Assembly (NCBI GenBank): GCA_937911525.1
Contig: CALDQK010000557.1
Span: forward strand, 1-35,890
Direction of reading: 5' to 3'
DNA from: an uncultured bacterium
GTDB taxonomy: Bacteria > Planctomycetota > J058
DNA: 35,890 nucleotides
Of this stretch, positions 27,758-35,890 are shown in pieces (position 1 is the first letter of the stretch; every line of letters starts with the position of its first letter). A program made the position numbers and the translations under genes. Under the pieces are notes generated by a model. It was not told where the DNA came from, ran no database searches, and saw nothing but the letters and a program-made list of their open reading frames with translations.

Positions 27758-27901
27758 AGCCAGCCCGTTGCAGATCGCGTGCCTCTCGGCGGGGCAAGGA
27801 CTTATGGGCGGTGGGGACCAGTTGCGGACCATCCCTCAGGGATTGGGAAGGGTGTGTCGCAGCGGCTTGACAAGGGGGGCGCTCCCCCGAAGGCTTGCCA
27901 G

Positions 27902-30900
27902 GTGAGCACGGCCGACTACGTCCTCGGACGCACCCCGACCCTCCAGCAGGCCTTCTGGCGCCTCGCCAAGGCGGGGCTCTCGATCGAGGGGATCGACGCC
28001 CTCGTGGTCGACGACTCCTTGCCGCACCTCGTGGCCGGGGTCACCGGCGACACCGTCCGGGCCAGCTTCGCGCCCCCGCCGGGTTGGCGCGAGCGCTGGG
28101 GGATCCACCTCAGCGTGCTGAGCGAGTCCGGCGAGCGGAGCCTGGGCTTCCTCGCCGCCAGCGCGCCCAGCGTCGAGCTCGCCGCCAAGCCCCCGGCGCG
28201 GCTGATCGTGCAGCCCGCCTTCCAGGCCCCGGCCGTCCTCCCCGGCGAGCCGCCGCGGGGCTGCCCGTCGGTGACCCTCGCCGACGCGGGCTTCGGGCGG
28301 GTGACCCGCCAGTCGAGCGCGGCCGGCCAGGCGGCGCTGCACCTGTGGATGGCCCCCACGAGCGAGGAAGAGGCCCCCTGGTGGGAGATCGACTTCGCCC
28401 AGCAGCTCTTCCTGGACTCGGTCGAGCTCCACTTCGACCCCGAGGACCTGCCCCGCGGCCAGCTCGAGCTCTGCTGCTACCCCTACCTCGACCCCGACAC
28501 CAGCGAGCCCTTCTTCGCCGACCTGGCCTGGAACGCGCTCCTGCCCCTCGAGGGCCAGCCCGTCCTGCGCCTGCCCGTCGGCGCGGTGGGGCGCTTCCTG
28601 CGCGTGCGCCTGCGTGGACCCCAACCTCAGGCGCTGCACCTCCAGGGCGTGCGCGCGGCGGCCGCGCCGCTGACCCAGGAGCGGCTGCTCGCGAGCTACC
28701 AGCGCGCCTTCACGCTCTTCGCCGAGCGGCCGCTCTTCGCGCGCCGCCGCCGGCTCGCCTCGGGCGAGCTCTCGGGCTTCGACGAGTGGCAGAGCTACCG
28801 CGAGGTATGGGACGCCGCGCTGGCCGTGAAGGCGGGCCTGGACGAGCTGCTGGCCGACGCGCCCCAGGGCGCCGAGGGGCGCGTGTTCGTGGGCCTCTTC
28901 GCGCCCAACCAGCCCGAGTGGGTGATCTGCGACCTGGCCTGCGTGCTCGGCGGCTGGGCCGTGGCGCCCCTCGCGCCCACCGACGGGGTCGAGCGCCTGG
29001 CCGGGATCGTGGAGCGAGCCGGGATCGCCTGCCTGATCGTGGGCCCCGAGCAGCTCGCGCGCGCCAAGGAGGTCGCGGCCCAGGTCGGCGTCGAGCGGCT
29101 CGTGCTCCTGCCGCACCTGGACGGCACGCCGGCCCCCGACGACGAGGCGGCGCTTCCCTACGCGGAGCTGCTGGCGCGCGGCGCCGACGCCGAGCCCGCG
29201 CTGGTCGACCGCGAGCCGGACGAGCTCTACACGGTGCTCTTCACCTCGGGCAGCACCGGCACGCCCAAGGGCGCCAAGCGCAGCTACCAGGCGGTCAACG
29301 CGCTCCTGCCGGCCTTCGGCGTGTGCCAGCCGGCGGTCCACCTCTGCTTCAAGCCGCTGAGCCACTTCAGCGAGCGGGCCTACCTGCCCACGATGATCGC
29401 CCACGGCGGCCAGATCGGCTTCGGCAGCGGCGGCGAGCGCCTGTTCGAGGACCTGGCCCTGCTGCGCCCCAGCGCCGTCTCGGGCGTGCCGCGCGTGTTC
29501 AACGTGCTCATGGCCCGCTACGAAGAGGACCTGGCCGCGGCCCGCGCCGCCCAGCCCGAGCGGGACGCCGAAGAGCTCGAGGAGGAGGTCCTGGCCTCCC
29601 TGCGCGGCGTGTTCGGCGACCGGCTCCAGAGCGTGTCCGTCGGCAGCGCGCCGCCCAGCCGTGCGCTGATGCGCTTCTTGTTCCGCTGCTTCCGCGCCCA
29701 GCGCGTGACCGAGGGCTACGGGAGCACCGAGTGCGGCACGATCACCGTCGACGACGTGGTCCAGCCCCAGGTCGACGTCAAGCTGATCGACGTGCCCGAG
29801 CTGGGCTACTACGCCGAAGACCGGCCCCCGCGCGGCGAGATCCTGGTCAAGACCCGGCACATGATCTCGGGCTACCTCGGCGACGAGGAGACGACGCAGC
29901 GCAACTTCGACGAGGAGGGCTACTTCCGCACCGGCGACCTGGGCGAGCGCCTGCCCGACGGGCGGGTGCGCGTGATCGGGCGGCGCAAGAACGTGGTCAA
30001 GCTGGCCCAGGGCGAGTTCGTGGCCCCCGAGCGGATCGAGGGCGCGCTGATGCAGTGCCCCCTGGTCGAGCAGCTCGTGGTGCACGCCGACTCGCTCCAG
30101 GCCAGCGTGGTGGCCCTGGTGGTCCCCAACGAGGGGACCCTCGCCGCGGCGCTGCCGGAGGGCGCCGCGCTCGACGGCCCCGAGGCGCGCGCGCTCCTGC
30201 ACGAGGGCCTGCGCGCGGCCGGCCGCGCGGCGAGCCTCCTGCCCTTCGAGCTGCCTTCGGCGATCCACGTCGAGCTCGAGCCCCTGAGCGTCGAGCGCGG
30301 GCTGGCGACCTCGAGCAACAAGATCGACCGCGGCGCGGTCGAGGCGCGCTACGCGGACGTGTTCCGCGCCCTCTACGCCGCGCCCCAGGCCGACGTGCCC
30401 GAGTCGGTCCTGGAGGCCGTGCGCCGCGCGGCGAGCGAGGTCCTCGGGCGCGAGGTCGCCGAGGACGCGGACCTCCTCGGCGAGCTGGGCGTCGACTCGC
30501 TCGCGGGCGTGGAGCTCGTGGCGCGGGTCCAGGAGCGCCTCCAGCGCGAGGTGCCCCTCGACGCCTGGTATGGCTCGGCGACCCTGGACGAGCTGGCGCG
30601 CCGGATCCAGCTCGACGCGGGGGTCGGCAGCGCGGGGTCGGTGGGAGACAGCCTGGCCGCCATGGCGCGCGAGGACCTGGCGCTGGACCTCGGGCTGGGC
30701 GAGCTGGGCGAGCCGCGCCAGGGCCCGCCGGGGACCGTGCTCCTGACCGGGGCCACGGGCTTCCTCGGCGCCCACCTGCTGGAGGCGCTGCTCGGCCAGA
30801 GCGAGGCGCGTGTGCTCTGCCTGATCCGCGGCGAGGACCCCGCCGCGCGCCTGCGCGAGACGCGCGCGCGCTGGGAGCTGGCCGAGGAGTTGGCCTGGGA

Positions 30901-31789
30901 CGAGCGGGTCGAGGCGATCCCGGGCGACCTGGCCCAGCCGCGGCTCGGGCTGGAGGACGCGCTCTGGGAGCGGCTGGCCGGCGAGTGCGACGCGATCCTG
31001 CACGCGGGCGCGGTGGTCAACTGGGTCCGGCTCTACGGCGCCATGCGCGCGGCCAACGTGGGCGGGACCGTCGAGCTGCTCCGCCTGGCCGCCAGCGGGC
31101 GTCCGAGCGCCTTCCACCACGTCTCGACGATCAGCACCGCGCCGCCGGGCGGCGACGAGGAGAGCGCCCTCAGCGAGGGCCAAGCCTTGGCCTCCTCGCC
31201 CTACGCCCTGAGCAAGTGGATCGCGGAGGAGCACGTCCGCGCGGCTCAGCGGCACGGCTTGCCGGCGGCGATCCACCGCCCGGCCATGATCGCGGGCCAC
31301 AGCCAGCGCGGGCTGGGCAACGAAGAGGACTTCCTCAACCGCTACCTGGTCGGCGTGGCCCAGCTCGGCCGGGCCCTCGACCTCGCGGAGGCCCGCTGCG
31401 ACTTCACCCCGGTCGACTTCGTGGCCGGCGCGATCGTGAGCCTGCTCGCCGCGGGCGAGCTGCCCGAGCGGCCGCTGCACCTGGCCAACCTCGAGGCCTC
31501 GCCGACCTGGCGCGAGCTGGCGGGCCACCTCGCGGCGGCGGGGGTCGAGCTCGAGCCCGTGCCCTACGCCGAGTTCCGTGCGGCCCTCCTGGATCGGCCC
31601 GAGTGCGCGCTGACGCCCCTGCGGGCCTTCTTCCCGGCCCAGGGCTTCGGGCTCCACATGGGGCCTTGGCCGCGGGCCCACAGCCAGGCCCTCCTGGCCG
31701 AGCGGGGGCTCCGTTGCCCCGCGGCGGGTGAAACGCTCCTCGCAACCTACGTTGAGGCGCTGCGCCGCCGCGGACGGATCGCGCGCTAG
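27902..31789 (+). CDS. Carboxylic-acid-reductase-like enzyme (A-PCP-R) with an extra N-terminal beta-sandwich domain
   Basis: The protein has about 1295 residues from GTG 27902 (GTG 27854 is possible). Adenylation domain (about 265-830): LFTSGSTGTPKGAKRSY (near 446), EGYGSTECGT, YFRTGDLGERL, RRKNVVKLAQGEFVAPE and a terminal SSNKIDRG. Carrier domain (about 840-905): LGELGVDSLAG with the phosphopantetheine serine near 866. NAD(P)H reductase domain (about 945-1290): TVLLTGATGFLGAHLLEALL and the catalytic SPYALSKWIAEE (Y...K). This set activates an acid and reduces the thioester to an aldehyde. Residues 1-260 are not part of known reductases: WWEIDFAQQLFLDSVELHF and GRFLRVRLRGPQPQALHLQGV look like a discoidin-type galactose-binding-like sandwich. 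The substrate may be a fatty or aryl acid. A phosphopantetheinyl transferase must be supplied from elsewhere. Confidence 0.87.
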   Translation: MSTADYVLGRTPTLQQAFWRLAKAGLSIEGIDALVVDDSLPHLVAGVTGDTVRASFAPPPGWRERWGIHLSVLSESGERSLGFLAASAPSVELAAKPPARLIVQPAFQAPAVLPGEPPRGCPSVTLADAGFGRVTRQSSAAGQAALHLWMAPTSEEEAPWWEIDFAQQLFLDSVELHFDPEDLPRGQLELCCYPYLDPDTSEPFFADLAWNALLPLEGQPVLRLPVGAVGRFLRVRLRGPQPQALHLQGVRAAAAPLTQERLLASYQRAFTLFAERPLFARRRRLASGELSGFDEWQSYREVWDAALAVKAGLDELLADAPQGAEGRVFVGLFAPNQPEWVICDLACVLGGWAVAPLAPTDGVERLAGIVERAGIACLIVGPEQLARAKEVAAQVGVERLVLLPHLDGTPAPDDEAALPYAELLARGADAEPALVDREPDELYTVLFTSGSTGTPKGAKRSYQAVNALLPAFGVCQPAVHLCFKPLSHFSERAYLPTMIAHGGQIGFGSGGERLFEDLALLRPSAVSGVPRVFNVLMARYEEDLAAARAAQPERDAEELEEEVLASLRGVFGDRLQSVSVGSAPPSRALMRFLFRCFRAQRVTEGYGSTECGTITVDDVVQPQVDVKLIDVPELGYYAEDRPPRGEILVKTRHMISGYLGDEETTQRNFDEEGYFRTGDLGERLPDGRVRVIGRRKNVVKLAQGEFVAPERIEGALMQCPLVEQLVVHADSLQASVVALVVPNEGTLAAALPEGAALDGPEARALLHEGLRAAGRAASLLPFELPSAIHVELEPLSVERGLATSSNKIDRGAVEARYADVFRALYAAPQADVPESVLEAVRRAASEVLGREVAEDADLLGELGVDSLAGVELVARVQERLQREVPLDAWYGSATLDELARRIQLDAGVGSAGSVGDSLAAMAREDLALDLGLGELGEPRQGPPGTVLLTGATGFLGAHLLEALLGQSEARVLCLIRGEDPAARLRETRARWELAEELAWDERVEAIPGDLAQPRLGLEDALWERLAGECDAILHAGAVVNWVRLYGAMRAANVGGTVELLRLAASGRPSAFHHVSTISTAPPGGDEESALSEGQALASSPYALSKWIAEEHVRAAQRHGLPAAIHRPAMIAGHSQRGLGNEEDFLNRYLVGVAQLGRALDLAEARCDFTPVDFVAGAIVSLLAAGELPERPLHLANLEASPTWRELAGHLAAAGVELEPVPYAEFRAALLDRPECALTPLRAFFPAQGFGLHMGPWPRAHSQALLAERGLRCPAAGETLLATYVEALRRRGRIAR

Positions 31790-31903
31790 GCCAATCGTCC
31801 CCCCTGGACGACCCTCCGTAGCCAACTCGCGACACCCCTTTCCCAGGAACCGGAAACGGTCGTCTCCGGCCGTCTTTCTGCCGCTTTCATAAAGGTTTGG
31901 GAC

Positions 31904-31918
31904 GGCGCAGAGGTTGCA
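31904..31918 (+). promoter_or_regulatory. Possible sigma-54-type promoter upstream of the kelch/MAM gene
   Basis: GGC at 31904-31906 and TTGCA at 31914-31918 match the -24 GG and -12 GC elements of sigma-54 promoters at the exact spacing; other consensus positions are only partly met. It lies about 118-132 bases before the start of the lipoprotein gene at 32036, in a 246-bp gap where no gene was seen. A chance match is quite possible. Confidence 0.25.
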
Positions 31919-32035
31919 TTTCTCTCCGCGTGCTCTGCGCCCTCAGCGCGGGAGTCGCCGGACGAGCACACCCGGCGATTCGTCTCTTCATGGGGCAGCA
32001 CTAGACACAGCACTGCACACGTCAGTTGGGGACTC

Positions 32036-34294
32036 ATGAACCGCTTCACCTCGCTCGCGCTCGCCGCGGCCCTCGCCGCGCTCACGGGCTGCGGCGGCCA
32101 CAAGGCCAAGTCGAACGCCTCGACCGCCGCGGGATCCACCGCCGCGCCCGTCCAATCCAACAGCAACGCGCCCGTGACCAGCGGCTTCGCGCTGCCCGAG
32201 GCTCGCGCCGAGCACCAGGCCGTGGTGCTCAAGAGCGGCGAGATCCTCGTGATCGGCGGCGTCGACGCGCTGGGTAACCCGCTCAACACGACGCTCCTCG
32301 TGCGTCAGAACGACGTCGTCCCCGGCCCCGACCTGAGCGAGGCCCGCGCCGGCCACAGCGCGACGCTCCTGCCCTCGGGCCAGGTGCTGGTCGCCGGCGG
32401 CCACAGCGACGCCTCGGGCGCGACCGTGCTCGGCACGAGCGAGGTGTTCGACCCCCTCGCCAGCGCCTTCAACGCGGGCCCCGCGCTGAACGAGGCGCGC
32501 AGCGGCCACGCCGCCGTGCTCGTCGGCAGCGAGGTCCTGCTGGTCGGCGGGACCGGCGCCAGCGGCGCCCCCCTCGACAGCGCTGAGTGGAACGACCCGG
32601 CCGGCGGCAACACCCGCGCCGTCAAGGGCAGCCTGAGCGTGGCTCAGACCGGCCTCCACGGCGCCCTCCTCAGCAGCGGCGAGGTCGTCGTCGGCGGCGG
32701 GATCGACGCGACCGGCGCCCCCGGCGCGGTCGAGCTCTTCGACCCGATCAACTCGGTCTTCACGCCCCTCACCGCCCAGGGTCGCGCTGGCGCGGCCGTG
32801 GCCGCCGTCGGCAGCGGCACCGCCCTGATCGCGGGCGGCGAGACCGCCACCGGGATCCAGCTCGGCAGCGAGGTCACCTGGCACAACGGCGCGGCCGTGG
32901 CCGGCCCCGGCCTGCTCGCCGCGCGCCGCGACCTCGAGGCCGCGGTCCTGCCCGGCAACGTGTTCGCCTTCGTCGGCGGCTGGGACGGCAACGTCGCCAG
33001 CGACGCGATCGAGGTCGGGATCGCGCCCCTCGGCACCGGCTCGCTGACCGCCGGTCCCGCCCTGAGCGAGGCCCGCTTCGGCCACAGCGTCTCGGTGCGC
33101 GGCACCGAGACCCTGGTCGTGATCGGCGGCTGGGCCAGCCCCGGCAACGCCCTGGCCACGATCGAGCAGGTGCGGATCACCCCGCCCGTGAGCACGACGC
33201 CCCCCAGCCGCGCTCCCAACCCCAAGCCGATCCCCAACCCGATCCCCGCCCCCGGCCCGGTGATCCCCCCCGGCGCGATCTCGACCTTCCCCTACAGCGA
33301 GGACTTCGACGCGGGCATGGGCGGCTGGAAGGACGTCACGACCGACGACTTCGACTGGAGCACCGAGACCGGCTCGACCTCTTCGCTGGACACCGGCCCC
33401 AACGGCGACCACACCGGCGGCGGGACCTACCTGTTCACCGAGTCGAGCAGCCCCAACAGCCCCAGCAAGGTGGCGATCCTCGAGGGTCCGACCTTCGCCG
33501 GCTTCAACAGCCTCGAGGTCCGCTTCTGGTTCCACATGTATGGCGCCACCATGGGTGACCTCTTCCTCGACGTCTCGACCGACAACGGTCAGACCTGGGA
33601 CCAGGGCGTCTGGAACATGTCGGGCAACCAGGGCAACCGCTGGACCGAGGCCACGGCCGACCTGAGCCAGTACGCGCCCAACCCCGTCATGATCCGCTTC
33701 CGCGCCGTGACCGGCACCAGCTTCACCAGCGACTTCGCGATCGACGACATCACGGTCGACACCACCGTGCGCGGCCCCGCGCCCGCCCCCGGCTCGACCC
33801 CGATCACGACCTTCCCCTACACCGAGAGCTTCGACGCCGGCGCGACCGGCCCCTGGCTCGACAGCGTGGCGGACGACTTCGACTGGAGCCCCAACACCGG
33901 CTCGACCACCTCGACCGGCACCGGCCCCACCGCGGGCCGCGGCGGCAGCGGCGGCTACCTCTACACCGAGTCGAGCAGCCCCAACAGCCCCAACAAGGTC
34001 GCGATCCTCGAGGGCCCGACCTTCGGCGGCTTCGGCGCCAACGCCGAGCTCCGCTTCTGGTACCACATGGAGGGCGCGACCATGGGTCAGCTCGACCTCG
34101 AGGTCAGCACCGACGCCGGCCAGACCTGGACCAGCGCCTGGAGCATGAGCGGCGACCAGGGCAGCAGCTGGCTCGAGGCCGTGGTCGACATGTCGTCCTA
34201 CGCCGGCCAGAACGTCAAGATCCGCTTCCGCGGCGAGACGGGAACCAGCTACACCAGCGACATGGCGATCGACGAGCTGTCCTTCACCAACTAG
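32036..34294 (+). CDS. Lipoprotein with kelch-like repeats and two tandem MAM domains
   Basis: The protein has 752 residues from ATG 32036. A lipoprotein signal ends in ALTGC (Cys about 19), so it is membrane-anchored outside the cytoplasm. A low-complexity Ser/Ala linker follows. Residues about 50-390 are kelch-type repeats (R.GH.A.LL.SG.VLV.GG....G patterns such as LSEARAGHSATLLPSGQVLV), a beta-propeller. A proline-rich spacer precedes two MAM domains (about 417-575 and 592-752), each with DDFDWS, GSTSS/GSTTS, FTESSSPNSPSKVAILEGP-like and RFWFHMYGATMG-like blocks. MAM domains bind partners at animal cell surfaces and are sparse in bacteria. A role in surface adhesion or ligand binding is inferred. 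A strong terminator follows. Confidence 0.88.
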   Translation: MNRFTSLALAAALAALTGCGGHKAKSNASTAAGSTAAPVQSNSNAPVTSGFALPEARAEHQAVVLKSGEILVIGGVDALGNPLNTTLLVRQNDVVPGPDLSEARAGHSATLLPSGQVLVAGGHSDASGATVLGTSEVFDPLASAFNAGPALNEARSGHAAVLVGSEVLLVGGTGASGAPLDSAEWNDPAGGNTRAVKGSLSVAQTGLHGALLSSGEVVVGGGIDATGAPGAVELFDPINSVFTPLTAQGRAGAAVAAVGSGTALIAGGETATGIQLGSEVTWHNGAAVAGPGLLAARRDLEAAVLPGNVFAFVGGWDGNVASDAIEVGIAPLGTGSLTAGPALSEARFGHSVSVRGTETLVVIGGWASPGNALATIEQVRITPPVSTTPPSRAPNPKPIPNPIPAPGPVIPPGAISTFPYSEDFDAGMGGWKDVTTDDFDWSTETGSTSSLDTGPNGDHTGGGTYLFTESSSPNSPSKVAILEGPTFAGFNSLEVRFWFHMYGATMGDLFLDVSTDNGQTWDQGVWNMSGNQGNRWTEATADLSQYAPNPVMIRFRAVTGTSFTSDFAIDDITVDTTVRGPAPAPGSTPITTFPYTESFDAGATGPWLDSVADDFDWSPNTGSTTSTGTGPTAGRGGSGGYLYTESSSPNSPNKVAILEGPTFGGFGANAELRFWYHMEGATMGQLDLEVSTDAGQTWTSAWSMSGDQGSSWLEAVVDMSSYAGQNVKIRFRGETGTSYTSDMAIDELSFTN
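33284..34291 (+). repeat. Tandem intragenic duplication (two MAM units, 525-bp period)
   Basis: The stretch starting ACCTTCCCCTACAGCGAG at 33284 recurs as ACCTTCCCCTACACCGAG at 33809. Several blocks are nearly identical in DNA, for example the one coding ESSSPNSPxKVAILEGPTF near 33438 and 33963. Other blocks have diverged (GPNGDHTGG against GPTAGRGGSG). This points to an internal duplication, partly maintained by selection or gene conversion. Confidence 0.8.
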
Positions 34295-34317
34295 GTCTTC
34301 GACTCACACGTCTCTGC

Positions 34318-34347
34318 ACGAGGGAGCGCCCCAGGGCGCTCCCTCGT
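34318..34347 (+). terminator. Strong intrinsic-type terminator after the kelch/MAM gene
   Basis: A perfect 14-bp stem (ACGAGGGAGCGCCC with GGGCGCTCCCTCGT) encloses two bases, so the real loop is probably four. It begins 24 bases after the stop codon. Only a short T-run follows. It isolates the lipoprotein gene from the ABC transporter gene at 34432. Confidence 0.8.
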
Positions 34348-34431
34348 TCCGTGTACCCGCCTCCAATCGGAAGCGTTGTCGTGTAACGCGGGTTGGCCCT
34401 ACCTTCTGCCACGCCGGTGCAAGGAGGTGCG

Positions 34432-35890
34432 TTGACCGAAGCCACGATCCAGCAGACCCCAGAACAGACCCAAGTCCACGTCAGCGCCGAGAGCTCGCTG
34501 CGGCGCGGCGTGGCGATCGAGACCCGCGCGCTGACCCTGCGTCACGGCGCGCAGCGGCTGCTCTCCGAGGTGAGCTTCGTGGCCAAGCCTGGGGAGCTGG
34601 TCGCCGTGCTCGGCGCGAGCGGCTCGGGCAAGAGCACGCTCCTGAGCGTGCTCGCGGGGCTGCGGGAAGCCCGCGAGGGCGGGGTGCTCCTGGGCGGGCT
34701 GCCGGCGGGGGTCGACGAGCTCGCCGGCGCGGTCGGCTTCGTCCCCCAGGACGACGTGCTCCACCTCGCGCTGACCCCCTACGAGTCCCTCCGCTACGCC
34801 TCCCAGCTGCGGCGGCGCGCCTGCTTCCCCGCCGCCGAGCGCGACGAGCGGGTGTGGGCCCTGCTCGCGCAGCTCGGGCTACAGGTCGTCAGCGACCGCC
34901 CCGTGCGGCGGCTCTCGGGGGGGCAGCGCAAGCGGGTCTCGCTGGGGCTCGAGCTCCTCGACGACCCGGGCGTGCTCCTGCTCGACGAGCCGACCGCGGG
35001 GCTCGACCCCTCGCTTCACCGTCGGCTGCTGGGGCTCTTCCGCCAGCTCGCCGACGAAGGGCGCACCGTGGTCCTCAGCACCCACCGCCTCGAAGACCTC
35101 GACCGCTGCGACCGGCTGGTGGTCCTCGACGCCGGGCGCCTGGTGTTCAGCGGCGCCCCCGCGCTGGCCCGCGAGCGCTTCGGGATCGAGGACCTGACAC
35201 AGCTCTACGACCGCCTTCCCCGGAGCCCGCGCGACGCGGAGTCGGCGCCGAGCGAAGCCCCGGCCCCGCGCGGACGCCGGGTGCGCCGCCCGCGGAAGAG
35301 CCCGCGGCGCCTGCAGCAGACCTGGACGGTGCTCCGGCGGGCGCTGACCCTCTTGCTGCGCGATCGCCGCCGCAGCGCGATCCTGCTCGCCCAGGCTCCG
35401 CTCCTGGGTCTGGTCGTGGCCGCGGCCCTCGAGGGGCCGGCGCTCCTGCTCTTCTTGCTGGTGCTGACCGCGATCTGGTGCGGGACCAGCACCGCCGCGC
35501 GCGAGCTGGTCAAGGAGCGCCCCGTGTTCCGGCGCGAGCAGCGGGCCGGCCTCTCGCTCCTGAGCTACCTCGCCGCGAAGAGCGCGCTCCTGGCCGGGGT
35601 CGCCGCGCTCCAGGTCGCGCTGCTCCTCGGGGTCGTCGCCGCGCTCCGGCCGCTGCCGGGCGACCTGATCGCGCTCTACGGGGCCCTGATGGCGAGCGCG
35701 CTAACGGCCAGCGGCCTCGGCCTCGCGATCTCCTCGGTCGCGCGCACCCCCGACCAGGCCAACGCGCTGGTCCCGCTGGCCCTGATTCCGCAGGTGCTCC
35801 TGGCCGGCGCGCTCACGACCCCGAGCGAGCTCTCGCAGCAGCTCGGCCGGTTGACGCCGGCTCGCTGGGGCTACGACCTCGCCCTGCGCC
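34432..35890 (+). CDS. ABC transporter, ATPase fused to ABC-2-type permease (5' part, runs off the window)
   Basis: Open from TTG 34432, which has a near-perfect AAGGAGGT just upstream, to the window edge; 486 residues are visible. The ATPase comes first: Walker A GASGSGKST (61-69), Q-loop VPQDDVLHL, signature LSGGQRKRVSLGL (161-173), Walker B LLLDEPTAGLDP (D185) and the H-loop STHRLED. A basic linker (about 265-300, RGRRVRRPRKSPRR) leads to an ABC-2 membrane domain with at least four visible helices, including LLFLLVLTAIWCGTSTAARELVKERPVFRRE and the NALVPLALIPQVLLAGA region. The order ATPase-then-permease is the ABCG/White half-transporter layout seen in many bacteria. The substrate is unknown. 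The rest of the membrane domain lies beyond the window. Confidence 0.92.
   Translation, partial: MTEATIQQTPEQTQVHVSAESSLRRGVAIETRALTLRHGAQRLLSEVSFVAKPGELVAVLGASGSGKSTLLSVLAGLREAREGGVLLGGLPAGVDELAGAVGFVPQDDVLHLALTPYESLRYASQLRRRACFPAAERDERVWALLAQLGLQVVSDRPVRRLSGGQRKRVSLGLELLDDPGVLLLDEPTAGLDPSLHRRLLGLFRQLADEGRTVVLSTHRLEDLDRCDRLVVLDAGRLVFSGAPALARERFGIEDLTQLYDRLPRSPRDAESAPSEAPAPRGRRVRRPRKSPRRLQQTWTVLRRALTLLLRDRRRSAILLAQAPLLGLVVAAALEGPALLLFLLVLTAIWCGTSTAARELVKERPVFRREQRAGLSLLSYLAAKSALLAGVAALQVALLLGVVAALRPLPGDLIALYGALMASALTASGLGLAISSVARTPDQANALVPLALIPQVLLAGALTTPSELSQQLGRLTPARWGYDLALR

Noticed and set aside
27874-27888. GGGGG/CCCCC inverted repeat just before the CAR-like start
   Set aside because: Only five pairs of pure G-C in a very GC-rich region; too likely by chance to call a regulatory hairpin.
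31786-32289. 167-codon minus-strand ORF before the kelch/MAM gene
   Set aside because: It is largely antisense to the lipoprotein signal and first kelch repeat and has no motif of its own.

Overview
The window is very GC-rich bacterial DNA. It has the look of an uncultured, large-genome Gram-negative bacterium of the Planctomycetota or Myxococcota kind. Signs are Hanks-type kinases (one fused to a sulfatase-modifying-factor domain), lipoprotein signal peptides, MAM and kelch modules, and an SGNH protein typical of those groups. The phylum is an inference and was not tested. No rRNA, CRISPR array, intact tRNA or intact transposase was seen.

Region 1 (about 1-9500) looks like the right end of an integrated, accessory (defence) island. 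It opens with the 3' end of an SMC-like JetC gene of a Wadjet (type II, TIGR02677-02680) anti-plasmid system. The jetD gene follows with overlap. The JetD protein is unusual: behind a complete TOPRIM-type JetD it carries a complete DUF2779 module, that is, a Cas4-like PD-(D/E)XK/Fe-S part whose active-site motif looks degenerate plus a DEDDy exonuclease-like part with its main catalytic motifs. After a hairpin come a membrane-anchored Ser/Thr kinase (+) and an opposed two-gene unit (kinase-FGE fusion and an SGNH-fold membrane protein). Then come an apparent IS630-type transposase relic, a truncated nucleotidyltransferase-like ORF, and the 3' half of a tRNA-Gly-like gene followed by a UUCG terminator. 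This stretch is visibly less GC-rich than the rest. The tRNA fragment has the orientation expected of an attR, so the element should lie to its left.

Region 2 (about 9600-26470) reads as ordinary chromosome: a pirin, a tightly overlapped recC-recB-recD operon, an MgtC/DUF4010 membrane protein, PEP synthase, two small lipoproteins (YceK-like and a PPC/DUF296 domain lipoprotein) and the GTPase YchF.

Region 3 (26481-27757, minus strand) holds a two-gene cassette: a glycine-rich membrane protein resembling the pre-toxin part of polymorphic toxins, and a downstream gene with weak resemblance to SUKH/SMI1 immunity proteins.

Region 4 (27902-35890) has a carboxylic-acid-reductase-like A-PCP-R enzyme with an unexpected N-terminal beta-sandwich (discoidin-like) domain, a surface lipoprotein with kelch repeats and two tandem MAM domains, a strong terminator, and the 5' part of an ABC ATPase-permease fusion that runs off the window.
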